A model generated the notes under the pieces. It did no database searches. It saw only the letters and a list, made by a program, of their open reading frames with translations, and was not told where the DNA came from. Positions 51,822 through 59,684 of a DNA stretch of 64,000 nucleotides are shown piece by piece. Source of the DNA: Ascidiaceihabitans sp023955215 (lineage in GTDB: Bacteria > Pseudomonadota > Alphaproteobacteria > Rhodobacterales > Rhodobacteraceae); assembly GCA_943788345.1 (NCBI GenBank), contig CALSPX010000017.1, positions 1-64,000 on the forward strand, read 5' to 3'. The translations under genes and the position numbers were made by a program. Position 1 is the stretch's first letter. Each line of letters begins with the position of its first letter.

Positions 51822-53144
51822 CTAATTATTGCCCAAACAGAGCAATAGAAATTTCTCGTAAGAATTCCATAGCGCCACTAAATCGGGTTTTGCTATGCTT
51901 GCAGAGGAGCTGTGTACTGTTCGGTGAAGGGCCTCCAACTCACGCGGCGAGTTAGTGTTATTTGTAACTCTCAAGAAGTCGTCTAACTCCTTTTGAGTAA
52001 ACGAGGCCTCTTTCTTAAATTCACGGGCTACATGCTGAGCTTTAGCCGCGAGTGTGGTCTTTTTTGGTGGGGTTCTTCTTCTAAGTGCGAAGTCAACGCA
52101 AAGTTCAAAAAGTGTCCGGAAGACAATTGGAATAGATGCCTCATGTCTTTGAAAGGTCAGATTGTACTGGAGTTCCAACCAGATGATTTCGATTTTCCCT
52201 TGGCCTTCGATCCAATCATCCGGGCGTGTTTCCTTTGGTATGAGGCTCGTCCGAACTGGTTTTCTTGGTTGTCGATTTTGATTTGGAATTTTCGATTTAG
52301 AACCAGATGGCTTAGAAGTAGGAAAGAGTAGGCCACCTTCGCCTAGTTGTTTCATGTACTCATTTACACCTTCGGAATTGAGTACGTGTTTTAGTGTAAG
52401 ACGGCCATCCACTATATCGTCAGCAATTCGACTCAATACCTCGAGGACTTGAGATGGCTCTGCGATCGTTTCGAGTTTTCCTTTTGCATCCAACTTGATG
52501 CCAAGTTGTGTTTGGCGCGTTTTGGCATTTACTAGGCGGTATAGTGTCGAACGTTTTATCTGGTTCGCTCGTGGGTATCCGCTCTCGTTTAGATGATTTT
52601 CGATTGCTTCAGAAATTGGGTATTGTGTGTTACCGCCGACGCGACCAGCATGGTTTGCCTTCGCTCGTGGGTCCCAGCTTAATTGGCCCTTTCCCCCATC
52701 AGTACCGTTATGGCGGCGACTTACAATTTCATCGATTTTGGAAGCACTTTTCTCAACCTGACAGGTTAACAACATGGTCTTCGAGAAAGCTTTGGTTTCT
52801 ATCAGTGTATCAAATTTTTCTGCGTATGAAGTAGGTGGCTCAATGATCCCTGAGAGAATTTTCAAACAAGTGACACGTCTATTTCCGTCATACACAACAA
52901 AGTTGTTGCCTTTGGGGGAGACCAGCGGAGCATCAAATACTTCGCCTTGTTCAACTAGATCGGTCGCAAGGCGTAGCATTTTTGGCCCGTGTTCAGAAAA
53001 GAGCCAATTAATAGCATCTTCTTCGGTGCCCATCTCGCCGTGACGATCATTGCGTGGATTTACTGTAAGGCTGGAAATGGGGATGTCTTGAAACTTCAAA
53101 GCAATATCCGCTATTTGAAAAATGAGTGAAATCGAACGAACCAA
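51822..53144 (-). CDS. Stand-alone ParB-domain protein, possible defence gene
   Basis: A 440-residue protein with an N-terminal ParB/Srx-like domain (about 18-95): IPISSLTVNPRND, then LATDLVEQGEVFDAPLV and the nucleotide-binding motif YDGNRRVTCLKIL. There is no central HTH of a chromosome-partitioning ParB and no parA neighbour. The middle is basic and low in complexity (about 275-305). The C-terminal 130 residues look helical, ending in LHRTVHSSSASIAKPDLVALWNSY, similar to C-termini of ParB-domain proteins from defence islands as I recall them. Base composition is lower in GC than that of its neighbours. The start is TTG at 53144 or TTG at 53099; neither has a good ribosome site. Confidence 0.65.
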   Translation of the reverse strand: MVRSISLIFQIADIALKFQDIPISSLTVNPRNDRHGEMGTEEDAINWLFSEHGPKMLRLATDLVEQGEVFDAPLVSPKGNNFVVYDGNRRVTCLKILSGIIEPPTSYAEKFDTLIETKAFSKTMLLTCQVEKSASKIDEIVSRRHNGTDGGKGQLSWDPRAKANHAGRVGGNTQYPISEAIENHLNESGYPRANQIKRSTLYRLVNAKTRQTQLGIKLDAKGKLETIAEPSQVLEVLSRIADDIVDGRLTLKHVLNSEGVNEYMKQLGEGGLLFPTSKPSGSKSKIPNQNRQPRKPVRTSLIPKETRPDDWIEGQGKIEIIWLELQYNLTFQRHEASIPIVFRTLFELCVDFALRRRTPPKKTTLAAKAQHVAREFKKEASFTQKELDDFLRVTNNTNSPRELEALHRTVHSSSASIAKPDLVALWNSYEKFLLLCLGNN

Positions 53145-53149
53145 AAGAA

Positions 53150-53178
53150 AAAGGACCCGACCTTACGGTCAGATCCCC
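53150..53178 (-). terminator. Terminator of ettA
   Basis: On the minus strand GGATCTGACC-gtaa-GGTCGGGTCC runs into TTTTTC, giving a 10-bp stem with two G-U pairs. It separates ettA from the ParB-domain gene, whose TTG at 53144 begins just after the U-run. Confidence 0.75.
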
Positions 53179-53242
53179 TTATTGTAATCTGTGGTTGAAC
53201 TCAAAGCAAGTAAGTCACCTTCTACATGACTTGTGCGCTGGG

Positions 53243-54901
53243 TTACCGAGTAAACTTCTTATGCTTCAAGCGCTTAGGCTCCATAGCATCGGCACCCAAA
53301 CGGCGCTTTTTGTCTTCTTCGTAATCCTCGAAGTTGCCTTCAAACCATTCAACGTGTGAATCGCCTTCAAACGCCAGCATGTGTGTACAGATACGGTCGA
53401 GGAAGAAACGGTCGTGCGAAATAACGACAGCACAGCCTGCGAAATCAACAAGCGCGTCTTCGAGCGCACGCAGTGTTTCCACGTCCAAGTCATTGGTCGG
53501 CTCATCGAGGAGCAGCACGTTGCCGCCGTCTTTGAGCAAGCGCGCCATGTGAACACGGTTGCGCTCACCACCTGATAGTAGTCCGACTTTTTTCTGCTGC
53601 GCGGAGCCTTTAAAGTTGAACGACGAGCAATAGGCGCGGGAGTTCACTTCGGCGTCGCCCAGTACGATCAGCTCGGCACCGCCAGAGATGGCTTCCCAAA
53701 CGTTATCATCAGGGTTCAGGTCATCGCGCGACTGATCCACGTAGGACAGTTCAACCGTGTTGCCGATTTCGACTGTGCCCTCGTCTGGCTGTTCTTGGCC
53801 CGTGAGCATTTTGAACAGTGTGGATTTACCCGCGCCGTTTGGCCCGATCACACCGACGATACCGCCCGGAGGAATGGAAAGCGTTAGGCCATCGATCAAC
53901 AGCTTGTCGCCCATGGCTTTTTTCAGGCCTTCGATCTCGATCACTTTGTTCCCAAGGCGTTGGCCGTTCGGGATAACGATCTGCGCGTATGTTAGCTTTT
54001 CGCGCTCTGACACGTCGGCCATCTCGTTATAGGCGCTGATACGTGCCTTGGATTTTGCCTGACGGGCTTTGGCCCCTTGGCGCATCCACTCCAGCTCGCG
54101 CTGCATTGTCTTTTGACGTGATTTGTCTTCACGCGCTTCTTGCATCAGGCGCTTGGCTTTTTGGTCGACCCAAGAAGAGTAGTTCCCTTCCCACGGTACA
54201 CCGCTGCCGCGGTCCAGTTCCAAGATCCAGCTTGTGATGGAGTCAAGGAAGTAACGGTCGTGGGTTACGATCAGGATGGTGCCTTTGTAATCGATCAGGT
54301 GCTGTTGCAGCCATGCGATTGTTTCAGCGTCCAAGTGGTTGGTTGGCTCATCGAGGAGCAGCATGTCAGGTGCGGACAGTAACAGTTGGCACAGGGCCAC
54401 GCGGCGGGCTTCACCACCCGATAGGTCCGCGATGTTCGCGTCATCTGCTGGGCAGCGCAGCGCTTCCATAGAGACGTCGATTTGGGAGTCGAGATCCCAA
54501 AGGTTTTCCGCGTCGATCTGATCCTGAAGCTTGCCCATCTCTTCGGCAGTCTCATCAGAATAGTTCATCGCAAGGTCGTTGTAGCGATCTAGGACTGCTT
54601 TCTTTTCGGCCACACCCAGCATCACGTTTTCACGAACGGATAGGGTTTCGTCCAGCTTTGGCTCCTGCGGGAGGTAGCCAACTTTGGCCCCCTCAGCGTG
54701 CCACGCTTCGCCGGTAAAGTCTTTGTCCATGCCCGCCATGATCTTCATCAGCGTGGATTTACCCGCACCGTTGGCCCCAACCACACCGATTTTCACACCG
54801 GGTAGGAAGTTTAGGTTAATGTTTTCAAAGCATTTCTTGCCGCCCGGGTAGGTCTTTGAGACGCCGGACATGTGGTAGACGTATTGATAAGCAGCGGCCA
54901 T
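53243..54901 (-). CDS. ettA: Energy-dependent translational throttle protein EttA (ABC-F)
   Basis: A ribosome-binding ABC-F ATPase that gates translation by energy state. The 552-residue product has two ABC domains: Walker A GANGAGKST near 45 and GPNGAGKST near 356, and signatures LSGGEARRVALC and LSGGERNRVHMA. Between them lies the charged linker with ARQAKSKARISAYNEM, including the P-site tRNA interaction motif region. The ATG at 54901 gives the standard N-terminus AAAYQYVYHM; 22 upstream in-frame codons have no similarity. It is followed by a terminator. Confidence 0.96.
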   Translation of the reverse strand: MAAAYQYVYHMSGVSKTYPGGKKCFENINLNFLPGVKIGVVGANGAGKSTLMKIMAGMDKDFTGEAWHAEGAKVGYLPQEPKLDETLSVRENVMLGVAEKKAVLDRYNDLAMNYSDETAEEMGKLQDQIDAENLWDLDSQIDVSMEALRCPADDANIADLSGGEARRVALCQLLLSAPDMLLLDEPTNHLDAETIAWLQQHLIDYKGTILIVTHDRYFLDSITSWILELDRGSGVPWEGNYSSWVDQKAKRLMQEAREDKSRQKTMQRELEWMRQGAKARQAKSKARISAYNEMADVSEREKLTYAQIVIPNGQRLGNKVIEIEGLKKAMGDKLLIDGLTLSIPPGGIVGVIGPNGAGKSTLFKMLTGQEQPDEGTVEIGNTVELSYVDQSRDDLNPDDNVWEAISGGAELIVLGDAEVNSRAYCSSFNFKGSAQQKKVGLLSGGERNRVHMARLLKDGGNVLLLDEPTNDLDVETLRALEDALVDFAGCAVVISHDRFFLDRICTHMLAFEGDSHVEWFEGNFEDYEEDKKRRLGADAMEPKRLKHKKFTR

Positions 54902-55038
54902 TTGGATGCTCCGATATATAAGGACTAGGTTGCGGGATGTCTTATCGTGGGATTGGCGCTGCTTCAACCATGTTCGAGCATGCGGTACAAATGTGCTGGT
55001 TGATTGACATTGTGGGGCTCAAACGGGCAACAAGCAGC

Positions 55039-55641
55039 ATGAAGTCTTCATATCCATATGCTCGCAGCGGTCAGACCATTGGCCTGCTTGGTGGTTCCTT
55101 TGATCCCGCCCACGCGGGTCATGCGCATATCACCCGTGAAGCGCTAAAGCGATTTGGGTTGGACCGTGTGTGGTGGATGGTGTCGCCGGGAAATCCGTTA
55201 AAGGATCGTGGCCCTGCGCCGATTGAACAGCGGATGGAGCGCGCGCGGTTGGTGATGGATCACCCGCATGTCGAGGTTACGGATATCGAACGCCAGCTAG
55301 GGACGCGTTATACCGCCCAGACATTGCAAGCTTTGCAGGCGCGGTATCGCGGAGTTCGGTTTGTATGGTTGATGGGCGCTGACAACTTGGCGCAGTTCCA
55401 TCTGTGGCAAGACTGGCAGTGGGTTATGGAGAACGTCGCGATTGGTGTGTTGGCCCGCCCGGGTGATCGTATTTCCGCCCGTATGTCGCCTGCGGCGCGT
55501 CTGTATCGCGCTAACCGTATCGCAGGGCGTCATTCGCATATGTTGTCGCGTGTTGGAACACCGGCGTGGTGCTTTGTTAATGTACCGATGGTGGACCAGT
55601 CTTCGACCGCTATTCGTGCGGCGGGTGGTTGGAGCGCTTAG
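55039..55641 (+). CDS. nadD: Nicotinate-nucleotide adenylyltransferase
   Basis: Converts nicotinate mononucleotide and ATP to NaAD in NAD synthesis. The 200-residue protein has GLLGGSFDPAHAGHAHI (the H/TxxH-type nucleotidyltransferase motif), VSPGNPLKDRG, LMGADNLAQFHLW and the C-terminal SSTAIR. The ATG at 55039 gives typical length; an open frame to 54937 adds an unrelated, Cys-rich stretch overlapping the ettA leader. It is divergent from ettA and converges with the transporter gene with a 4-bp overlap. Confidence 0.94.
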   Translation: MKSSYPYARSGQTIGLLGGSFDPAHAGHAHITREALKRFGLDRVWWMVSPGNPLKDRGPAPIEQRMERARLVMDHPHVEVTDIERQLGTRYTAQTLQALQARYRGVRFVWLMGADNLAQFHLWQDWQWVMENVAIGVLARPGDRISARMSPAARLYRANRIAGRHSHMLSRVGTPAWCFVNVPMVDQSSTAIRAAGGWSA

Positions 55642-56477
55642 GCGCGTAGACGTGCTGAGGCAATCCCTGCACCCATGACGATCAACAACCCGACCCATGT
55701 GACCATCGCAGGCCATGTGTCAAAGAACACCCAACCCAGAATGACGGCAGCCAAAAGCTGGAAATAGACCAACGGCGCAAGGCGTGTCGCGGGGGCTGTT
55801 TTGTAGGCATATAACAGCAGCAGGTTGCCCAGCATCGAGAACAGGGCCGATAGCGTTGTAAGCCACATCATTTCGCCAGTCAGGGTAGGAATGTTCATTG
55901 CCCCGATGGGAGCCAAAACCAAGGCGCTGATAAACAGCTGGGTAAAGGTTAACCCGATGGGTGTGCCCAGATGTGCGATCCAACGCGATGCGGTAAGGAA
56001 CGCGCCATAACAGGTTCCAGCCGCCACGGCCCACAACAAGCCAACGCCTGCGTCTGAACCGGGGCGTACAACGATCAGCACCCCAATGAAGCCAAGGATG
56101 ATCAAAGCAGTGCGTTGCCATGTGATCGCTTCACGCAGGAATATGGTTGCCAGAACGTAACTGACCAAGGGGCCGATAAAGAAGGCGGCAAAAACATCGG
56201 CGATGGGTTCTAAGGATAACGCCATTTGAATGCAGCTAAGCCCCGTTGCCATCAAGAGCGCCCGACCCCAGACCCGAATGTCTTTCAAAAGCGCCCAAGT
56301 TCCTTTTGGAATGAAAGGCAGCACCATCAATGCGCCGATGAAAAACCGCGACCACGACACATAGATTGGATGGGCACCCAAACCCCAGCTAAGCAGTTTG
56401 CCTGCGGTGTCGCCAGCGGGGATCATCGACATGGCGACAAACATGATAAGGATAGACTGGGTGCTAAGTTTGCTCAT
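55638..56477 (-). CDS. EamA/DMT family transporter
   Basis: A 279-residue inner-membrane protein with ten predicted transmembrane helices arranged as two EamA repeats, each of about 130 residues (the first ending near 125, the second near 275). The loop LSWGLGAHPIYVSWSRFFIGAL and the repeat-end segment WQRTALIILGFIGVLIVVRPG are typical of RhaT/EamA permeases. Substrates of the family range from amino acids to nucleotide sugars; none can be assigned here. It is divergent from dacB. Confidence 0.88.
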   Translation of the reverse strand: MSKLSTQSILIMFVAMSMIPAGDTAGKLLSWGLGAHPIYVSWSRFFIGALMVLPFIPKGTWALLKDIRVWGRALLMATGLSCIQMALSLEPIADVFAAFFIGPLVSYVLATIFLREAITWQRTALIILGFIGVLIVVRPGSDAGVGLLWAVAAGTCYGAFLTASRWIAHLGTPIGLTFTQLFISALVLAPIGAMNIPTLTGEMMWLTTLSALFSMLGNLLLLYAYKTAPATRLAPLVYFQLLAAVILGWVFFDTWPAMVTWVGLLIVMGAGIASARLRA

Positions 56478-56565
56478 GGCTAATCGCTATCATGCCATTC
56501 AATGGATGCAAATGTGTACGATCTGTGACTTGAGCTTGTCACAATTCATTGGTTAACTCCGTAAC

Positions 56566-58059
56566 ATGTTAAAATATATTTCACGACGCGCATTTATTAG
56601 CACTGCGATTTCTTACCTTGGAACGACTGCGGTTTTGGCTGAAGCGCCGCTGTCCTCGTTGCGCCCTGCGCTGCGCGGTGCGGATGCGCCCAAGGTTGTT
56701 GTCAAAAGTGCCGATGCTCTTGTGCGTGCCTCACAGGTCAGTGGGCGTGTGGCGTTTGCTGTGGCAAATGCCAAAACAGGTGCGCGTGTCGAGGGGATGA
56801 ACGGCAACGTATCTGTCGCACCTGCCAGTGTGACAAAGGCGGTCACGGCCCTTTATGCGTTGGATGTTTTGGGAGCGAACCACCGGTTTCGCACACGCCT
56901 AATTGCAACCGATAGTATCGTTGGTGGCGTGGTTCAGGGCGATTTGATTTTGGTCGGTGGCGGTGACCCCACGCTGACCACCGATGGCTTAGCTAAGATG
57001 GCAGGTCAGCTAAAGGCGGCTGGTATCACTGAAGTTAAGGGTAAGTTTTTAGCCTACGATGGCGCGCTGCCACGCGTCAAAACCATCGACAAAGATCAGC
57101 CGGTTCAGGTGGGTTACAGCCCTGCGGTGAGTGGAATCGCTTTAAACTATAACCGCGTTCACTTTGAATGGCGGCGCAATTCTGGTCAATATTCAACCAC
57201 GATGGATGCGCGAACTGCAAAATATCGTCCAGATGTGGCAATGGCAAAAATGAGCATCGCGAGCCGAAGTTCGCCTGTCTTTACCTACACTGACAAGGGG
57301 GGCGCTGATAATTGGTCTGTTGCTCGCGGTGCGCTGGGCAGTGGTGGGGCACGTTGGCTGCCTGTGCGAAAACCGGCCCTTTATGCCGCTGATGTTTTAG
57401 CGACGATGGCAGGTGCGCAGGGCATTCGTTTGAAACCTGTGAAGGTGGTGAACCGGATATCTGCAGGGACCGCATTGGTCACACATCAAAGTGCGCCGTT
57501 GCGTGAAATTTTGCGCGACATGCTAAAGTACTCCACCAACCTAACGGCTGAGATGGTGGGTATGGCCGCAACGGTTAAACGCCGTGGCAAGGTCAGTGGT
57601 CTGAAGGCGTCGGCCACTGAAATGAATGCATGGACCCGCTCTGCTTTGGGCGTTCAGGGTATGAGACTGGTGGACCATTCGGGCCTTGGCGCTGCGAACC
57701 GTATGACGGCGGATGCGATGGTTGGCGCATTGGTCAAAGTTTATGGTAGCAACGCACTTCGCCCGATCCTTAAAAGCATCCCCGTGCGTGACGAAAACCG
57801 CAAAGTGATTGAGAACGCAGCGATCAAGATTGATGCAAAGACGGGAACCCTGAATTTTGTGTCTGGTCTTGGTGGCTATATGACAACGCGGGACGGTACT
57901 GTCCTTGCCTTTGCGATTTTTGCAGGCGACGAAAAGATCCGTTCGCGGATTTCAAAGGCGGATCGTGAGGCGCCCAAAGGGGGCAAAACCTACAATACAC
58001 GCGCCAAAAAATTGCAGCAAAAACTGATTGGTCGTTGGGGGGCTGTTTATAGCAGTTAG
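56566..58059 (+). CDS. dacB: D-alanyl-D-alanine carboxypeptidase / endopeptidase (PBP4 type)
   Basis: A periplasmic low-molecular-weight PBP that trims or cuts peptidoglycan cross-links. The 497-residue protein has an N-terminal signal peptide with RR and a hydrophobic core (about 6-25). Its three penicillin-binding motifs are PASVTKAV near 88 (SxxK), YSTNLTAEM near 323 (SxN) and DAKTGTLN near 425 (KTG). The distance of about 235 residues between SxxK and SxN reflects the large PBP4-type insertion. Identification is strong. Confidence 0.93.
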   Translation: MLKYISRRAFISTAISYLGTTAVLAEAPLSSLRPALRGADAPKVVVKSADALVRASQVSGRVAFAVANAKTGARVEGMNGNVSVAPASVTKAVTALYALDVLGANHRFRTRLIATDSIVGGVVQGDLILVGGGDPTLTTDGLAKMAGQLKAAGITEVKGKFLAYDGALPRVKTIDKDQPVQVGYSPAVSGIALNYNRVHFEWRRNSGQYSTTMDARTAKYRPDVAMAKMSIASRSSPVFTYTDKGGADNWSVARGALGSGGARWLPVRKPALYAADVLATMAGAQGIRLKPVKVVNRISAGTALVTHQSAPLREILRDMLKYSTNLTAEMVGMAATVKRRGKVSGLKASATEMNAWTRSALGVQGMRLVDHSGLGAANRMTADAMVGALVKVYGSNALRPILKSIPVRDENRKVIENAAIKIDAKTGTLNFVSGLGGYMTTRDGTVLAFAIFAGDEKIRSRISKADREAPKGGKTYNTRAKKLQQKLIGRWGAVYSS

Positions 58060-58090
58060 CGCCTGCCCATTTAGGGCAAGCGCCGTATTT

Positions 58091-59323
58091 TTAGGCTGCG
58101 TTTTTGACGCGGCTTGCTTCAACAAAGTCTGCTGTCGCTTCGGCAGTTGCGGCTGACAATGTCCAACCCAAATGTCCGTGACCTGTGTTGTAGAACACGC
58201 CCGGTTTTGAACCTGGGCCGATCTTTGGCATCATGGATGGCAACATCGGACGCAAGCCTGCCCACGGAACGCAGTGCTCAGTTGATACCTCTGGAAAGAA
58301 CGTCTCACACCACTTGCACAGAGGTTTGATCCGGTCATCGCGGATGTCCAGATTGTAGCCGTTGAATTCTGCCGTGCCCGCAATGCGGAAGCGGTTTTTG
58401 CCAAGGCGTGAGGTGACGATTTTCGCCCCATCATCCAACAGGCTGACCCATGGTGCCGCTTCTTGGGATTCCTTGTCGTCCAGGTTCACGGTGATTGAAT
58501 ACCCTTTGACCGGATAGATGTTCACGCGGTCCCCAAGGGCGCTTGCGATGGCTTTTGATCCAACGCCTGCACAGATGACGATCCCGTCAAAATGTTCGTC
58601 TTGGGCCCCATCATCGGTGTCCCAGCTTAGCTTTACGCCATTGCCTGTGTGATCGTACTCGGACACATTGGCCTTATAGTGGAACTCAACGCCCATCGCT
58701 TCGCAGCCCTTTGACAGGGCGCGGGCGTAAAGGTGAATGTCACCGGTGAAATCACTCTCAGTATAATAGCCGCCAAGGGTATCTGTTTTCAGGGCCGGTT
58801 CGATTGTTTGAACTTCAGCAGCGGATACTTCACGACGGTCCAAACCGGCCTTGGTCAGCATTTCGTTGACGCGGCGGGCGTGATCAAATTCGCCTTGGGA
58901 TTTGTAAACGTGGAGGATACCACGTTTCTCCATGTCGAACTCAAACCCAACTTCGCCCGCAAAGCGTAACAGATGCTGACGCGCCTCAATTGCCATTTTG
59001 GCGGTGGCGATTGTGTGAGCTTCGTAGTTTGGGATGTTGCCCATGAACTCGGCCATCCATGACAGTTTGTGCCAGCTTGGCTTTGGGTTGACCAACAAGG
59101 GCGCGTCAGAATTGAGCATCCACTTGAGGCCCTTAAAGATTGTGCCCCAACGGGTCCAAACTTCGGCATTCGATGCACTAAGTTGGCCGCCATTGGCAAA
59201 AGAGGTTTCCATCGCAGCGTAGCGATTGCGATCAAACACGCTGACTTTGTATCCGCGTGAAGCGAGGGAATAGGCTGTGGTGATACCGGTGATACCGGCC
59301 CCGATGACTGCGATATGGGACAT
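58091..59323 (-). CDS. dadA: DadA-like FAD-dependent amino-acid dehydrogenase, glycine-riboswitch controlled
   Basis: A 410-residue FAD-binding DAO-fold protein. The N-terminal dinucleotide motif is IGAGITGITTAYSLASRG; it also has the DadA-type segments ANGGQLSASNAEVWTRWGT, YPVKGYSIT and GHGHLGWTLSAATAE. The family oxidises D-amino acids, or glycine and other small amino acids, to keto acid and ammonia in the membrane-linked respiratory chain. The tandem glycine riboswitch in its leader suggests that glycine, or a product in equilibrium with it, induces the gene, so glycine or D-alanine/D-serine turnover is likely. The ATG at 59323 follows AAAGAG. Confidence 0.9.
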   Translation of the reverse strand: MSHIAVIGAGITGITTAYSLASRGYKVSVFDRNRYAAMETSFANGGQLSASNAEVWTRWGTIFKGLKWMLNSDAPLLVNPKPSWHKLSWMAEFMGNIPNYEAHTIATAKMAIEARQHLLRFAGEVGFEFDMEKRGILHVYKSQGEFDHARRVNEMLTKAGLDRREVSAAEVQTIEPALKTDTLGGYYTESDFTGDIHLYARALSKGCEAMGVEFHYKANVSEYDHTGNGVKLSWDTDDGAQDEHFDGIVICAGVGSKAIASALGDRVNIYPVKGYSITVNLDDKESQEAAPWVSLLDDGAKIVTSRLGKNRFRIAGTAEFNGYNLDIRDDRIKPLCKWCETFFPEVSTEHCVPWAGLRPMLPSMMPKIGPGSKPGVFYNTGHGHLGWTLSAATAEATADFVEASRVKNAA

Positions 59324-59399
59324 ATTCTGTGCTCTTTCGTCAAACGCAATGGTGGGCGGACACAAAGGATCGGCAGAATTGCCGAGTCGTGTCCCCATC

Positions 59400-59595
59400 T
59401 GTCGCGTGACCTGAGAGCTTGACCACCAAACCTTGGCAGCTTTCTCCTTCGGTGGGCCTGCTGCGTTAAAACAGACCACTCTCCAGATACACAATGTCCG
59501 CATTTTGCGGCAACTTGCACGGTTCATGTGCCTGAGAGTTTCCGGGGCGTTGCTCCTTCGGCGTCAGCACTTAGCTGAGCTCTCCCATGCGAGTC
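59400..59595 (-). ncRNA. Tandem glycine riboswitch
   Basis: Two glycine aptamers in series. On the minus strand aptamer 1 (about 59595-59525) has GGGAGAG, CCGAAGGAG and AACTCTCAGGCAC; aptamer 2 (about 59490-59400) has CTGGAGAG, CACCGAAGGAGAAA and AGCTCTCAGGTCAC. These are the conserved gcvT-class motifs in the right order. A hairpin follows (GGACAC/GTGTCC, 59358-59363 with 59389-59394, containing CGGCA/TGCCG) and may be the expression platform; there is no U-run, so control could be translational. The remaining 59596-59684 has nothing recognisable except a presumed promoter. Confidence 0.9.
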
Positions 59596-59684
59596 GCATT
59601 ATGTGAGTTTCGTATAGGAAACTTGGAGTGGTCTTGTAAACTGTCTTGTGTGGCTCGCTGGTGTTTTCGTCGCCTCACATAGGT

